The notes: generated by a model from the letters alone, not told the origin. A DNA stretch of 64,000 bases from Cristatella mucedo (GCA_009760855.2 WPIO01000004.1:5349001-5413000); one strand, 5' to 3'. Counted from the first letter of the stretch, positions 31,310 through 43,440 are shown. A program made the numbers and translations.

Positions 31310-32350
31310 ACCACTGTACATAGTTATTTTAGAGAACATTATAATTCTATAACTAACTGTGGTATGAGCTAACCAGGATACATGGGACATGTAATTTAAT
31401 CAAAGTGACAAGTTATTTAGGTATAACTTATTTATAACTATAATATAAATGTATAACTTATAATTTATTATTAAGTTATCTACCTTTCCAAAAGCACTAG
31501 TCAATAAAATAAGGTAGCTAATGACTTCAACCCTGAGAAAGATTTTCGTCAAATAGTTGAATAACTCATCCTTTCACAAGCCTAGACAGATTCTTGTGGG
31601 TAATAAGACTCTTGAGATGTTTCACTACGGCTCTGAGAGTGAGTCCAAATTAGCTGAGCAGAGTTATTGGAGACCCAGTTTCGCCAATCATAGTCTGGAA
31701 TAGGATAAATTGATTAGTATCCAGCCGATTAAGAGCACTGTCAAAACTAAACAAAGCGAGTATATGTCGAATCTGTCATGCTAGACCTATCGAAGAAACT
31801 TGCCCAAAGTTACTATAATGCGCCTATGGAACCGTGCTAGCAGTTGTAACAAAATGTAGGGTTGTATTGTCAGAGAAGAACGCTTTAACGGAAGACTGTA
31901 TATGGACTTCGACTGTTATCCAGATTCTCTTGGTCTAACGAATTCCCAAAAATTTGTTGCTCTGCATCGGCCAGATTGTGATTGTTGACATTCTACTCGT
32001 AATGCATGAACTATAATGATTAGGAGCTGGTTATGTCGTAATGAATGGTTTTGCAACACAAAAACCTAATTCGTTAAGGAGACTGTGAGTTTTGCTCTAA
32101 GCTTCTAGCCGGGCTGCAGCTCTAGAGTTCTGCTCTCAGCTCTGCTCGTCAGTTCTGCTCTGAAGCTCTGCTGTGGGCGTCGAGAAAGAGTGGTGGAACG
32201 AGAGAATGAGCGAGTCTCCGTACATTGTAGGCAGGTGCTCGACACATGCAGCCCTCTATGGCTGTCGAAAATACAACTTTAAGAAGACTTGCTGTTACGT
32301 TAGGTTGCGGGCGCTCTTTATCTACTCTGTTTTTCTACCTTCACCTTCAC
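31310..32350. other. AT-rich intergenic DNA, no gene seen
   Basis: TATAACTTATAAT-rich block at 31420-31480, otherwise unique sequence. Short ORFs lack recognisable similarity. Confidence 0.4.
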
Positions 32351-32357
32351 ATACATA

Positions 32358-33262
32358 ATAATAATAATAATAATAATGTACTTGATAAAGCGCCCTCAGA
32401 GCTTAATCTCTTTCTAGGCGCTTTACATTTGCTGCAAAGGGAAATGCAATTAAATGGTAAGTAAAAGCATGCTTGAAAAACAAACAAAAAGAAAAACATG
32501 GTTAGGGGTGACATGCACAGGGTCAGCATGCAAATGTGGTTAGTGGCAGCATGCACAGTGTCCGCACGAATAAGCACGTGAAGGACGAATCACAGGGACC
32601 CACTGAATGCTGTCCTAAATAGGTGTGTTTTTAGGTTCCTTTTAAATGTGGTCAAGTCAGGGGATGTTCTGACGAAGGTCGGGAGGGAGTTCCAGGCTTT
32701 CGGAGCATACGAACTAAATGTACGGTCTCCAAAGAATTTGAGGTTTGTACGAGGTATTTGTAGACTTGGATTCCGAAAAGCGGGTGGTACGATGCTTGGC
32801 CTGATGGGGGAGTATGTCGGAGAGATAGGCTGGAGCCATAGAATGAAGAGACCTAAAAGTGAGCGACAAAACCTTGAAGTCAATCCGTTGCCTGACTGGT
32901 AGCCAGTGCAGGTCGGCGAGAAGTGGAGTAATGTGGCAACTGCGACGCTCACGACAGACAAGCCTAGCTGCAGAGTTTTGCACCAGTTGCAATCGCCTGA
33001 TCGCACATGTTGGGAGGCCAGTAAGCAGTGAGTTGCAGAAGTCGAGACGAGATGTCACGAATGCATGGACCAACTTAGACGTGGTATCCTTATCTAAACA
33101 AGCCCGAATTTTAGCAATATTATGAAGCTGAAAATAGGCAGATTTGACTGTGGAGCTGATATGGTCGTCTAACGAGAGGTCGCTTTGGAATATGACACCT
33201 AGATTTCGCACTGATTCGACAGGAGATATGCTGGCAGAGCCAATTTTGAGTGTGTCATGTCT
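32358..33262 (-). mobile_element. LINE family A, C-terminal domain and 3' end
   Basis: A 165-codon minus frame (33211-32714) reads [60 protein letters not shown] and LADLHWLPVRQRIDFKVL; an overlapping frame gives AFSSYAPKAWNSLPT-like and LKTHLFRTAFSGSL. 3' UTR, hairpin and AATAAT tail end at 32358. One of the least decayed C-termini in the window. Confidence 0.85.
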
Positions 33263-33354
33263 TGGTGCTGCTCCTACAAGTCGCTAGCCGCCGTTCTAAG
33301 CTCGGGCTCCAACAAAAATCGCCGCGAGTCAGGATCAATGACCACCGTTACTAA

Positions 33355-33440
33355 AAAATAATAATAACACACTTGATAAAGCGCCCTGAGAGAACTCAAT
33401 CTCTTTCTAGGCGCTTTACATTTGCTGCAAGGAATACTAC
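33355..33440 (-). repeat. LINE family A 3' tail fragment
   Basis: AATAATAAC tail, AAAGCGCCCTGAGAGAACTC and GGCGCTTTACATTTGCTGC. Confidence 0.75.
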
Positions 33441-33629
33441 TGCTGTTTTGTGCAGCCAAAGTAGATAGGTGCACACGACTTAGGTAAAAAAGTGCACTGG
33501 CGCATAAGCCCGCTTGTAGCATCACCCTGAGAACCGATCTAATTAAAAGTTCCCAGAAGTCACAGCGATATCAATTTTAACGACAATCTCATTGGTTAGT
33601 ATTCGGCGAGAGAAATCTCTGGCACGTTA

Positions 33630-34830
33630 AGAATAATAATAATAATGATACATTTGGTATAGCCCCCTCAGAGAACTCGGTCTCTGTATTGCCACTTTAA
33701 ATTTGCTGCAAAGGAAGCATGATCGAATGGTAAGTGGTAGTGGAACACGTTCGCGAAGTGTTCGAGTAAAAAATAGGCCGGTAGACCAACAAGCAGTGAA
33801 TCACAGAAGTCAAGACGGGATGTCACAAATGCTTGGACAAACTTAGATGTGGTATCCCCATCTAAACAAGCCAGAATTTAGCAATGTTATATACCTGAAA
33901 GGAGGCAGACTTATTGTGGAGCTGATGTGGTCGTGTAACGAAAGGTCACTTTGAAATTTGACACCTAGATTTCGTCCAGATTCAACAGGAGATATGCAGG
34001 CAGAGCCGATTTTTAGCGTGAGCCTTTCCGATTCCTGAATCACACTTGGTTTGCCAATAACTATTAAGTTGTTTGTATCATAATTTAATTTAAGAAAATT
34101 TGCTGCCATTTATGTGCGGATATAATTAATACATGCAGCAAGGGAGTTGAGAGAATTCGACGAGTTGGAGGGGAACTTATGCAAAGGTAGGAAGGAAAGG
34201 AGGAGGGGAGGAGGGGAGGAAAGCAAAGGTACAATTGAGTGTCGTCTCCATAGAAGTGAAAGTCTAGATTGTGCTTGGCAATCACATTGGCAAGAGGAAG
34301 CGTATAAACCGTGAAAAAACACGATCGGGCACGGAGCCCTGAGGTACCCCATATTTCAGAGGTTCCTCGGATGATCTTTGTCCATTCCCATCAATACTCT
34401 GGTTTCTACCACTGATAGAATAATCTAACACTGAAGATACGACCTGGACCATTGCAGAGCAGTGCCAGTGATGTCTAGGCGAGATGAGAGGCGCTCAAGA
34501 AGGGTTTGGTGATCAATAGTATCAAAAGCTGCCGACAGATCGAGCAAGCAAGCAGAGATACTCTACCGATGTCTGAATTCCCAAGTAGCTCCTTGTACAC
34601 CCGAAGCAGTGCTTACTCTGTGGAGTGATTAGCTCTAAAACCAGACTGGAACTTACTAGCAAGGTTTGAAGTATCGTGGAAGTAGGACCTAGTTTCGTCG
34701 TTGGTAACGTTTTCGAGATGTTGGAATAGGCAATGGCCCAAGTCGCTGCACGGCTACAGGGGGAACAAATACCCCCTTCCATCCCCCGAACCGCCACTGC
34801 TAATTTTCGTTTCATTATAGTCATTTATAA
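33630..34830 (-). mobile_element. LINE family A copy with RT core and internal deletion
   Basis: From 3' to 5' on the plus strand: AATAAT tail, hairpin, a jump (about 33735-33780) past most of the C-terminal domain, then RT readings FLKLNYDTNNLIVIG, AKHNLDFHFYGDDTQLYL (catalytic box as YGDD), SFDTIDH and SKFQSGFRANHS. Frames are broken. Confidence 0.75.
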
Positions 34831-35021
34831 GCACTCCTAGCTGTCGCCGCCTATGTTAAAGCTCACGAATTGGGTATTGAAAATGCGACATGCTGTCAGC
34901 CAGATCACGAATGCATGGATATTTATCATTTGCGACTCCTGAATTATAACAGCTTCGAACCGGTTATGTATTAATTCACAGACAGATAGCATACAAGGCG
35001 AACCTGCGTAATAGGTAACAA

Positions 35022-35560
35022 CAACAATAATAATAATATATTTCTATAGCGCTCTCAGAGAACTTATCTCTTTATAGGCACTTTACATTGCTGTAAAGGA
35101 AGCGTGACCATAAGATTAGTGGCAGCATGCACAGGGTCAACATGCATAATATGCAGTGGTAACATGCACAGTGTCAGCACCACAAGCAGACAAAGGAAAA
35201 ATCACAAGGTCCTAGCAAATGCTGCGAGGAGCAGGTGCTATTTTAGCTTCCTTTTAAGTGTTTTCTAATATGGGGTGTCGTAACGGCAGTCGGAAGTGAG
35301 CTCCAGGCTACGGGAGCATGCGAACAAAGTCATGTACCAACTTGGATGTGGGATCTCTGTCTAAGCGAGCCCAAATAATTGTTGCAATGTTCCTTAGCTG
35401 ACAGTAGGCAGACTTAACCTTGGAGCTTATACGGCCGTTTAAGCGAAAGGTCCCTTTAGAACAGGACGCTTCGATTTCGTGCAGATTCTACAGGTGCTAG
35501 GCCAGCAGAGTCGAATTAAGCGTTAGACTTTCCACTTTCTGAGCGACACTACGGTTACTT
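35022..35560 (-). mobile_element. LINE family A fragment
   Basis: AATAATAAT tail, TATAGCGCTCTCAGAGAACT hairpin, 3' UTR, then complement of the C-terminal domain (CAACTTGGATGTGGGATC). Confidence 0.7.
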
Positions 35561-35584
35561 GCTCAGCTGCTCAGTCGATTGTAG

Positions 35585-36040
35585 CTGCTGGCATGCCCCT
35601 TTCTCGGGCAAAGCACGGCATTCTCTTTCACCTGGCTGCACTGTCCATTGCCGACGAGTTCACTGATCAGAAGCCTTCGTTGAGCGTTCGGCAACAGCCT
35701 TGTTTAGTGAAGACGCACAGCGGTCTCTTTCTTCGCAGATGCGATCGTTCTTGGCCAGTTCACCAGCGGTCGTTTTGCTTGGGCTGTTGATTTCTTTTTT
35801 CCGAGCATGCTACCATTTTGGCACTTAGACTTAAAGGATTGAGCTGTATGGCAAGCACAGCTGGATCTGTTCGAAGACGGTTGGCTAGTTTCAGCATCCT
35901 CGTGCCCTCGGGTTCTCTAAGGACGACAAATTGGCTATTCATTCCATTTGTTTCATTCGAGCCATCGGCGACAGTAGCTTCTTTGTTGCCGCACCAAGAC
36001 TTTTGACACGCCTTTCCGTGATTTGCATTCCTCGAGAGGC
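35585..36040 (+). mobile_element. LINE family B C-terminal fragment
   Basis: CTCGTGCCCTCGGGTTCTC, CATCGGCGACAGTAGCTT and neighbours match the 60300-60400 copy (CGCGCCCTCAGGTCC, GGCGACAGAAGCTTTAG). Confidence 0.5.
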
Positions 36041-36394
36041 GATACTGGTGATGACCCGCCCGCTATGTCCGGTCTATACTGTCATTCCTTGTATATGAGT
36101 AACTGCTTTGACTGTCCTGAACCGTCTTTGCCTTTCGCATGCTGGCTTTTCTTCGGAACATGAAAGCCTGTGGACGACCACACTATGAGCTCACCAAAAG
36201 CAGCTTTGGCTTGGGATGTGCTGCGTGTAAGTCTCTGAGCCAGGCCCTGACATCCACCCTGTCGACGTGGCAATGTGGCCTTGGATAACGCTGGCACACC
36301 GTGTTAGTGTCACTGTAAAGCAGAGCGGTAGCTCTTGGTAGCTGTTCAGTGCTGCCTTGCAAAGACCGGGTAATTTAGTTCGATGCACTGGCTA

Positions 36395-36550
36395 GTGTGG
36401 CCCTGTGGTCAAGGTGCTTGCTTTTAACGACCAAGGTCAAGATGAATGTATTTGATAAGCGAGGTCGTGGGTTCGACCCCCATGGCATCTGTGAGGCGCC
36501 CGAGTAGAGATCAAGTTCTCCCAGGGCGCCATGCAAATGAATTATACATT
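36395..36550 (+). repeat. SINE2 copy, near full length
   Basis: Clearest SINE2: A-box region GTGGCCCTGTGGTCAAGG, body GACCAAGGTCAAGATG, B box GGTTCGACCCC (36470-36480), then the hairpin GGCGCCCGAGTAGAGATC / TTCTCCCAGGGCGCC and AAATGAATTATAC. Confidence 0.85.
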
Positions 36551-36684
36551 TTTAGGTACTGCACAGATATCACTGCATCCGGTTTGCAGGAACAAGCTCT
36601 GACGAAAAAAAAATTAGTAAGATGTAAAGTTTTTCCCGACAAAATTTAGCATCGATTATTTAAGACCTAAATTGGTAAGACATG

Positions 36685-36860
36685 ATGTCACACTAGCTAA
36701 GGCGGCTGCTTTTCACGACGTCGATCCCGAGGTCACGTGGGTTCTATTCCTGCAGTGGGCGATCCTTTATCACCACTGCTTGCAGTGGTGATAGCCGTAG
36801 AGTCTATTCTGTAGAAATACAAGAGAGGGCTGTTAATAAGCTTTATTTTATTTTTTACTA
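36685..36860 (+). repeat. SINE1 copy
   Basis: ATGATGTCACACTAGCTAAGG head, B box GGTTCTATTCC, ATAGCCGTAGAG body, GGCTGTTAATAAGC 3' end and T-rich tail. Confidence 0.8.
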
Positions 36861-37029
36861 TTAATAAAAACTAGAGTCGAGACGTAATGCATTAAGAGGA
36901 TTCCAAACGTGTCACCTCAGTTAAGATTGCTTCAAAAGCTGTCCACCGATAAGTTGAATGGCCCGGCCAATGCTTTAGGTCTCAGCATGAAGATGTTACA
37001 AGGGTAGTCCTTCGTGTCTTTATGCCATC

Positions 37030-37165
37030 CAGCGCCTGGGTCTTAGCCCGAGGGTAAGGTGCTTGCTCTTCATGACTATTGCCCACTGCAAGTGGTAATG
37101 ACGGCCGTTGAGGCTCTTCTGCTGCTATTATAAGTGAAGCTGTTGAATCAGCTGACCTTTTAACT
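37030..37165 (+). repeat. SINE1 copy, degenerate
   Basis: CCACTGCAAGTGGTAATGAC, GGCTCTTCTGCTGCTAT and GCTGTTGAATCAGC match the SINE1 3' half. Confidence 0.65.
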
Positions 37166-37339
37166 TTGCCGGCACAGCAGGTATCCCTAGCGGATGCATT
37201 GTCCTTTGATAGCACCTTGAAGGGTTCTGGTGGAAACCTTGATTTGAGAGCTTTTCAATTGTCATAGATCCCGACATAGAAGCGGTCCATAAGTAGGTCC
37301 AACAGTAGTGGGAGTTGTGCGCCCCCACCAAATAGGATT

Positions 37340-37880
37340 TACCACCCCCCCAAAGCACATCGATTTATCGATATTGTACAAAGACCAATAGAACGAATGG
37401 CATGAAAACTGGCACAAAGAACAATGGTAACATAAGATATTGTTTGATGTAACACAGCTGCCGTTTTGACCTTCTGATGACCTGTAAAAGTCAAGGTCGC
37501 ATGTATCTGCAGCTCAGCCAAATATGGCCTTGTCACCAAATCATCAGATTCAATACCAGTCACTAGAAATATGGAAACCCCCTCAAAAGATGCAGGACAC
37601 TCGACTTTACAATATCCATAGCACAAACAAAATATAAAAAACTAACATCTCAAACTGTTGACTCATCACGATCACAGTTCAAGGACATTTTGTGACAGGC
37701 ACATCATATGCATACAGACGCATCATGCCTAGATGTGCAAAGGCGGGACAGCCCCACCTATATTCCAAATTTCACGTCGATCGGACGAGTATTGACGAAG
37801 CTGTAGAAATAATGAGGCACACAGCGTTAACAGGCGGTAAAAACTACAATACGCAAGCATGAACGTGGGAGTAAGTGCTA
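37340..37880. repeat. Unclassified repeat-like region
   Basis: Contains the imperfect inverted phrase TTTTGACCTTCTGATGACC / GTAAAAGTCAAGGTCGC and a CCAAATTTCACGTCGATCGG - GACGAGTATTGACGAAGC block resembling one in the 3275-4134 palindrome. Probably non-autonomous DNA-transposon sequence; family not identified. Confidence 0.4.
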
Positions 37881-38269
37881 GCATGTACTTGAAGTCCGCG
37901 GTGTATTCTGTGATGAATGCAGTTGCAGATGATGTTTATTTAACTTTCTGGAGGAGCTCAGTCTCAGCATTCATCAATAGTGATGAAAGTTGTGCTTTGA
38001 CAACCCATTGCCAGCATTCATCATTGCAGCCTCCATAGCCAAAACCGGGAGTTTTGGCGAGTGCAAACAAAGAGAACCGACAACCACGAGGCCAATAATG
38101 CTGGCGTATACCTGCAGCAGAAGCTGCAGAACGCACATACAGACAATTGCCTTGAAAAAGGCAGTCGTTCTGTTCAACTCAAGACAGTATACGGCGGCAG
38201 ACAGGCACGTGAGCAATTCGGTTTATTTTCTAGGGGCTTTCTAATTATTAATAAGTAAATAATAAATCC

Positions 38270-38434
38270 TAGCTGATTTAACAGCCTCTTTTGTATAGCG
38301 ACAGAAGAGCCTGTACGGCTATCACCACCGCTTGCAGTGGCGATAAAGGATCGCCCCGCCGCAGGAATCGAACCCACGACCTCGGGACCGAGGCCGTGAA
38401 AGCAACCGCCTTACCTAGTGGTCCATCACCTGAG
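38270..38434 (-). repeat. SINE1 copy inserted in the transposase 3' end
   Basis: Plus strand: AGCTGATTTAACAGCCTC ... TCGAACCCACGACCTCGG ... ACCGCCTTACCTAGTGGTCC. Near full length; the B-box complement GGAATCGAACC is intact. Confidence 0.9.
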
Positions 38435-40404
38435 CAGTACGATTTATCCTGCTTTTGACTTCGAACAGGCTTTCTATGTACACCTTTATTTTTGAGGCGA
38501 TAATTAGCCTTTGCTTTATCAGCTGCTTTCCCTTTTTTGTCGTAACCTTTCATGAACAACCTCATATACCTTCCCACAGGAATGCCTAACCTTGTGAACA
38601 CTGGGATACGACCACACATCCCTTCATTCTTCTGCAAACAGGCATCAGCCACTGCCACTAAAACTGCTGACAAGCCTGTATATTCAGTCTTTGGAGCCTC
38701 TTTCCAGATGAGGTTATGGAGGGACTCATTGTGGTTTTGGGTTTGACCATGAAAATATTTTTTTTAGGAGGTCCTCGGTTATTTTTTTCTCATACACACC
38801 CTTCGCGGCCTTTTTTATCCCTGTTTTAGTACGTGTCTTGAATTTGCATGATCATACACTGTATTAGTTGCTACAGCCTTCTCACAAGGACATTCAGATG
38901 CCACACCTTTCGTACAGAACCTATGGTCTGGCTCATCATTAGTAGAGAAAGTGTGGTAAAATGATTTCCACACATCCCTCGTCAAGCCTTCTAGATTATT
39001 AGTATTCTCTCTCACCGCACTGGCAAAGTGATGCTGCAACATAGTTGCTATTTGGCCAGTTAGCCCACCCTTTCCAGCGAACCCTTCAGTAACCTCTGGG
39101 TATTTCGCTTTGTCTGGCTTCAGGTCTCGCAAAGCAGTGCCCAGCCTCTTACTGACATGCACTACACATTCCAGTTTGTTAATCTCTGTCTCCCCATACG
39201 GTTTGGCTTTGCTTACAGTTAGCCAAGCTTTTGAATCTCCATCACCTAAAAAGGTAACATACCGTGCACCACGGGTTGCTAGCGAGCGCTCGAACATACG
39301 CTTCGCCCCTTCCCCTTCCATTGCACCACTTGTGCCACTGAAGTTTTTATTGCAGTCATGCTCTCCTCCCTTACCAGCTGCACAAACCTTGCATGCTATG
39401 CTGAGCACTTCTGCATCTAGCGCCTTTCCTGTTCTAAGGGAAGTGCCTGTTGCTACCCCATGCTTCGATTGAAAGCCACGGGTCCTCCACGTCCCATCGA
39501 CGGCGATGGTGATGTCACACGAGTTAGCTAAAGCCTTCTCCTCTTCTACAGCTCTCACCATTGACAGTTCAGCCTCTTGCGTAGCTGCAGCTGCAATTGC
39601 TTTCACACAGTCAGTGTAGCGTTTAGATGGGATAGGGGGAGGTAAATCTAACAACCCAAAAAGTCTTTCAGCCCCTGCTCTTCCTAGCCCAACGCTCCTA
39701 GCAGCACAAATTGCCTGAATGTTCAGGGGCAGCTCAGGCTCTGTCGACCTTACACGACCTTGCTTGGCAACCTTCACCTTCTCACTGCCTTCTTCATTTG
39801 CAGCTCGCAAGGCTTTCATCTCTTCCCTGCTAGGCGACGGATAGAAAGGCATGTTAAACTGACTATTTTTGCAATTGCGGCTCCTACATCTAAGTACAAG
39901 CGTACTCGCAAGACCCACTGGGTCCGTTTCCCTACAATAGACTTGGCTATTACAAGCCGGACACCGAGCGTAAGCCATCAGCGCCGTAGCCAGCGTGGCA
40001 ACGTCGAAAATACGGTTTCCGACCAGAAAATTATAATCCTTCTCTTCTTTTTCTTTCTGTACCCGGCGTTTTTTGGATGTGGGCGTGGCTCCATCACCCG
40101 CGGGTCTAACCGGCAGTACCCTCGGTTGTCCACGTTTCCGAAGGCCGCTCGATTCCCCTACACTACTCTCCGAAACTCCTTCATTTACTCGAGTTGCATC
40201 ACGGCCTGCACTCACAGCACCAGCCGTGCACTGCTTAATAGCTGAAGAACGACGCGAGCGTTGCATTGAACCATTCATCTTGGAAGCTTGTGGGAGAACG
40301 TCCAACACGTGTCCGTTTGATGAAATGGCGGCAGATGCAAGGGGTCGGAAGTGGATGTTGGATTGGCTGTATGCATCCGGCTCAGAGGTCAACCTCCATA
40401 GCAA
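38435..40404 (-). pseudogene. Mutator-like DDE transposase, broken by two frameshifts and a SINE
   Basis: A 529-codon frame (40404-38815) runs into a stop; homologous reading resumes in a second frame (KGVYEKKITEDLLKKIF, ~38815-38765) and then in a third (HGQTQNHNESLHNLIW onward, ~38765-38440), where SINE1 cuts it. The order matches the Mutator-like transposase domain family: zinc-binding CPACN ... CRSRNC (~40000-39870), the first Asp in ITIAVDGTW (~39510), a second acidic box FLGDGDSKAW (~39250), VVHVSKRLG, and NES/LIW near the C-terminus. Met codons at 40404 and ~40278 (MNGSMQ) are both possible starts. No terminal inverted repeats were found. The long intact part suggests a fairly young insertion. 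Confidence 0.8.
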
Positions 40405-41510
40405 CAGCTGTTTGCTGCTTTCCCTGCCCGCGATTATGCTATAGCTTTACAGTCGTCCGGGGGTCTTTATTCCTTCCGGTTCAGTCATAATCCAAATACG
40501 TTAGAATCTTTTATGGAAACAGTACCGGCAAGGAACTCATTGCATTAATAGGCTTTGGCCGTGATGTTACCACCAGGGAATGCCGCGTAGCTAGGCAGCT
40601 TGGGTATAGCTACGCAGTCAAACATTTTACAACTTTTATCGGACCTTGCAGGTGCCCCCACACAATTTACTTGTACAGATAGACTAATGATTCATGACCA
40701 TTATTTACTTCATTTTATAGCGGAAAATTTGTTATTTGATGTATTCATCGGTCTGGTTAAGCAAATCATGCAGAATTCAGAGCGAAAATCACAACAAAGG
40801 ACGCCAGTTCCTCACTTCCGGTACATTTCCGGTTAGACAACATCTCGGTCTTTGATTTTTAAAATTTTCCAGTTACGTGTCGATCGTCATAATTTGGGAT
40901 TACATTCCTGAGATGTTTACCGTTTAAAAGGCCACTAAAAAAAATAATTGATTGTTTACCCAATTTTCGTAGGCTACCCCGTTAAGCATTTACTAGTCAG
41001 CAGGATGTATCGTCATCCAAATTGAGAAAGTTTGCATCCCTCCACGTGTGATTGTCAGAAACACATGCGGCGAGGAAGTTAAAAGATTTTGGCGCGTCAA
41101 TTGTGCGATAGAAGTCGAGCTCTAGGTTGTGCTCTAGGCTTTGCACCGTACGAGAGTTGTCGTACGTCTTGGTCGATTCGAGATGGTGGCTGTAAGCCTC
41201 CGTCGCTGCTGAATAGACTTCGCCAGGCTATGAATGTGGACTTGTTATCCTATGGTAAGGGCGCCATTTGTTGCTGGCGTATTCCGCTACAACCGGCTAC
41301 ATACCTGCTTCCATTAAATTCATGGTGCTGCATCTACAAGCCGCTATCCGCGCTAGACAGACCCGGGGGCTTGCCCAGTAATCTCCGCACGTCAGCCACG
41401 GACAGGCAACCTTACCGGTCATGTTGCGTCAGGACGTGGAAGCCGCTTCGCCTCGTTTTAACAGTATCTCAAGAAGGAAGCCCGGGTAAACAAAAATGCG
41501 CTAAGGTATG
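40405..41510. other. Intergenic, no gene recognised
   Basis: Presumed 5' flank of the transposase copy, then unique sequence. Phrase GGTGCTGCATCTACAAGCCG (41325) resembles one at 33265 and hints at another decayed repeat. Confidence 0.35.
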
Positions 41511-42009
41511 AATAATGAATAATGATAATAATAAATAAATAATGAATAATAATGTTAAATAATGAATAAATAGTAAATAATGTATAATAAAATATTCTTA
41601 TTGTTATTATTCATACATTTGTTGCAGCTCCCTCAGAGAATTCAGTCTCGGTGCTTATTGAAACGTTTTAACACACGCAGTTTTCCTATCTCTCATGAGC
41701 AATGTTGTGAATTGACTTTACCTAAACAGCCGCTCCGCCTCAGCAAACCAATTGAGCCTCTCCTAAAGCTGTGCTTCCGAAATGCGCATTGCCCTAGTGC
41801 TAGGGTACAGAAAAGCGTCGTAACAAAAAAAAAGACCGGCGACGCTGAAATAGGGAGTGTCGCATTGAGCGCATACTTGAATGCCGCTCGTCCCTGTGTC
41901 GTGCCCAAATCCTACAAATCGGCCGCCGCCTGACCGCTGCATAAAAAGCCCGGATTGGATTCGGAAAACTATCGCCCAGTTTCTCTTTTTATTCTTCCGT
42001 CACAGAATC

Positions 42010-42745
42010 TTGACGAGGATTCTCACTGGGAAGCGTGTAGCACGTTGAAAAGAATAAATTGTCATAAGAACTTCAGTCGGAATTCAGCCGACATCACTCT
42101 ACTGGAGCTGCACTCCTCCGTGTAACCACTGACTTCATCTGCAGAAGCGATGACGGGAATGTCACTGCTCTAGCGCTGATAGATCCACCGGCTGGCTTCG
42201 ACACTATTGACCTCGATATCCAACTTGATTGATCGAGAACAACGATCAGTCTGGCAGACAAGGCTTTGGCAAAGTTCAAATCGTACTTGTCAGGTCGTGT
42301 TCTATCCTTGTCGGTGTTGTCTGATCTTATCCACGAAACCAGTCACCTAAAGAGTTCCACAAGGGTCCATCCTCCGTCATTTGCAGTTCTCCATATATGT
42401 GTATAGTCAACCTCTGGGGAAAGTGATTCGTGCACATGGAGTCGGCTATCACTGTTATGCTGACGATACTCAACTGTATTTCTCATTTGAATCGTAAGAA
42501 TCTGCTGCAGCGACTGATCAACTGAATGCATTCTTTGCAGAAATTTGATCCTGGTTGTCGGAAAAAATTCTTAAAATCGACGATAAAATGGAGTTGTTTA
42601 CTCATTGGACACCCCAAGCGTTTGGCTAGACTGGAAGACGTAGCTCTTCTAGTAGGGCGTGCTTTTGTGCGACCCTCACCGTGTGCTCGGAACTTTGGTG
42701 TCGTCTTTAATAGCTGTCTAGATTTTAGAACTTTCATTAAGAATA
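42010..42745 (+). mobile_element. LINE family B reverse-transcriptase fragment
   Basis: Reads AALLRVTTDFICRSDDGNV then ALALIDPPAGFDTIDLDIQL (RT motif A, [13 protein letters not shown] type) and FKSYLSGRVLSLSV, with frameshifts after. Matches the minus copy at 50600-51760. At ~42746 the sequence switches to family A. Confidence 0.7.
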
Positions 42746-42939
42746 TAATCGTTTACCTATACCTAGCACGAACCTCAAATCCTTTGGAGACCGTGCCTTT
42801 AGTTCGTATGCTCCTAAAGCTTTGAACTCACTTTCGACTTCCGTCACGACATTCCATGACTTGATCGCATTTAAAAAGAAATTAAAAACGCACCTATTTA
42901 TGGCAGCATTTAGTGGGTCCCTGTGATTTTTCCTTTATA

Positions 42940-43067
42940 TTTAATATATAATCCATTTGTATAGCGCCCCAAGAAAACTTAACCTCTATTTGGGCGCTTC
43001 ACATATGCCTCAGTGCTCGAGCCCACGACCTTAGCTAGACCTTGGCCGGGGCGAGCACCTTATATAT
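42940..43067 (-). repeat. SINE2 copy (first of pair), 5' truncated
   Basis: TATAGCGCCCCAAGAAAACTT, GCGCTTCACATATGCC and GAGCCCACGACC; stops at the GAGCACCTTA position. Confidence 0.75.
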
Positions 43068-43077
43068 GTATAATGTA

Positions 43078-43207
43078 TATAATCCATTTGTATAGCGCCC
43101 CAAGAGACCTTCAGGCGCTTCACACACGTGCCTCGGGGCTCGAGCCCACGACCTCAGCCAGAACTTGATCGGTGGCGAGCACCCTAACCGCTGGACCAAA
43201 CCAGCTC
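43078..43207 (-). repeat. SINE2 copy (second of pair)
   Basis: TATAGCGCCCCAAGAGACCTT, GGGGCTCGAGCCCACGACC and CGCTGGACCAAACCAGC (tRNA-like head). Confidence 0.75.
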
Positions 43208-43440
43208 GGCGCTATATGTGCTAATGCGTGCTGAAACTGTTGCATGCTGCCACTAACCACAATGGAATGCTGACCCTGTGCATGTCACCCCTAACCATGT
43301 TATTCTTGTTGTTTATCAAGCATGATACCACTCACCATTCGATCGCGTTTTCTTTGCAACAAACGTAAAGCGCTTAGAAAGAGATTGAGTTCTCTGAGGG
43401 CGCTTTATCAAGTGTATTATTATTATTATTATTATTACTA

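Larger units (their letters stand above)
42746..43440 (+). mobile_element. LINE family A 3' end with two SINE2 inserts
   Basis: CGAACCTCAAATCCTTTGG and KTHLF-type C-terminus, then an interruption by two minus SINE2 copies (42940-43207), then 3' UTR (GCATGCTGCCACTAACC), hairpin and ATT tail. Confidence 0.8.
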
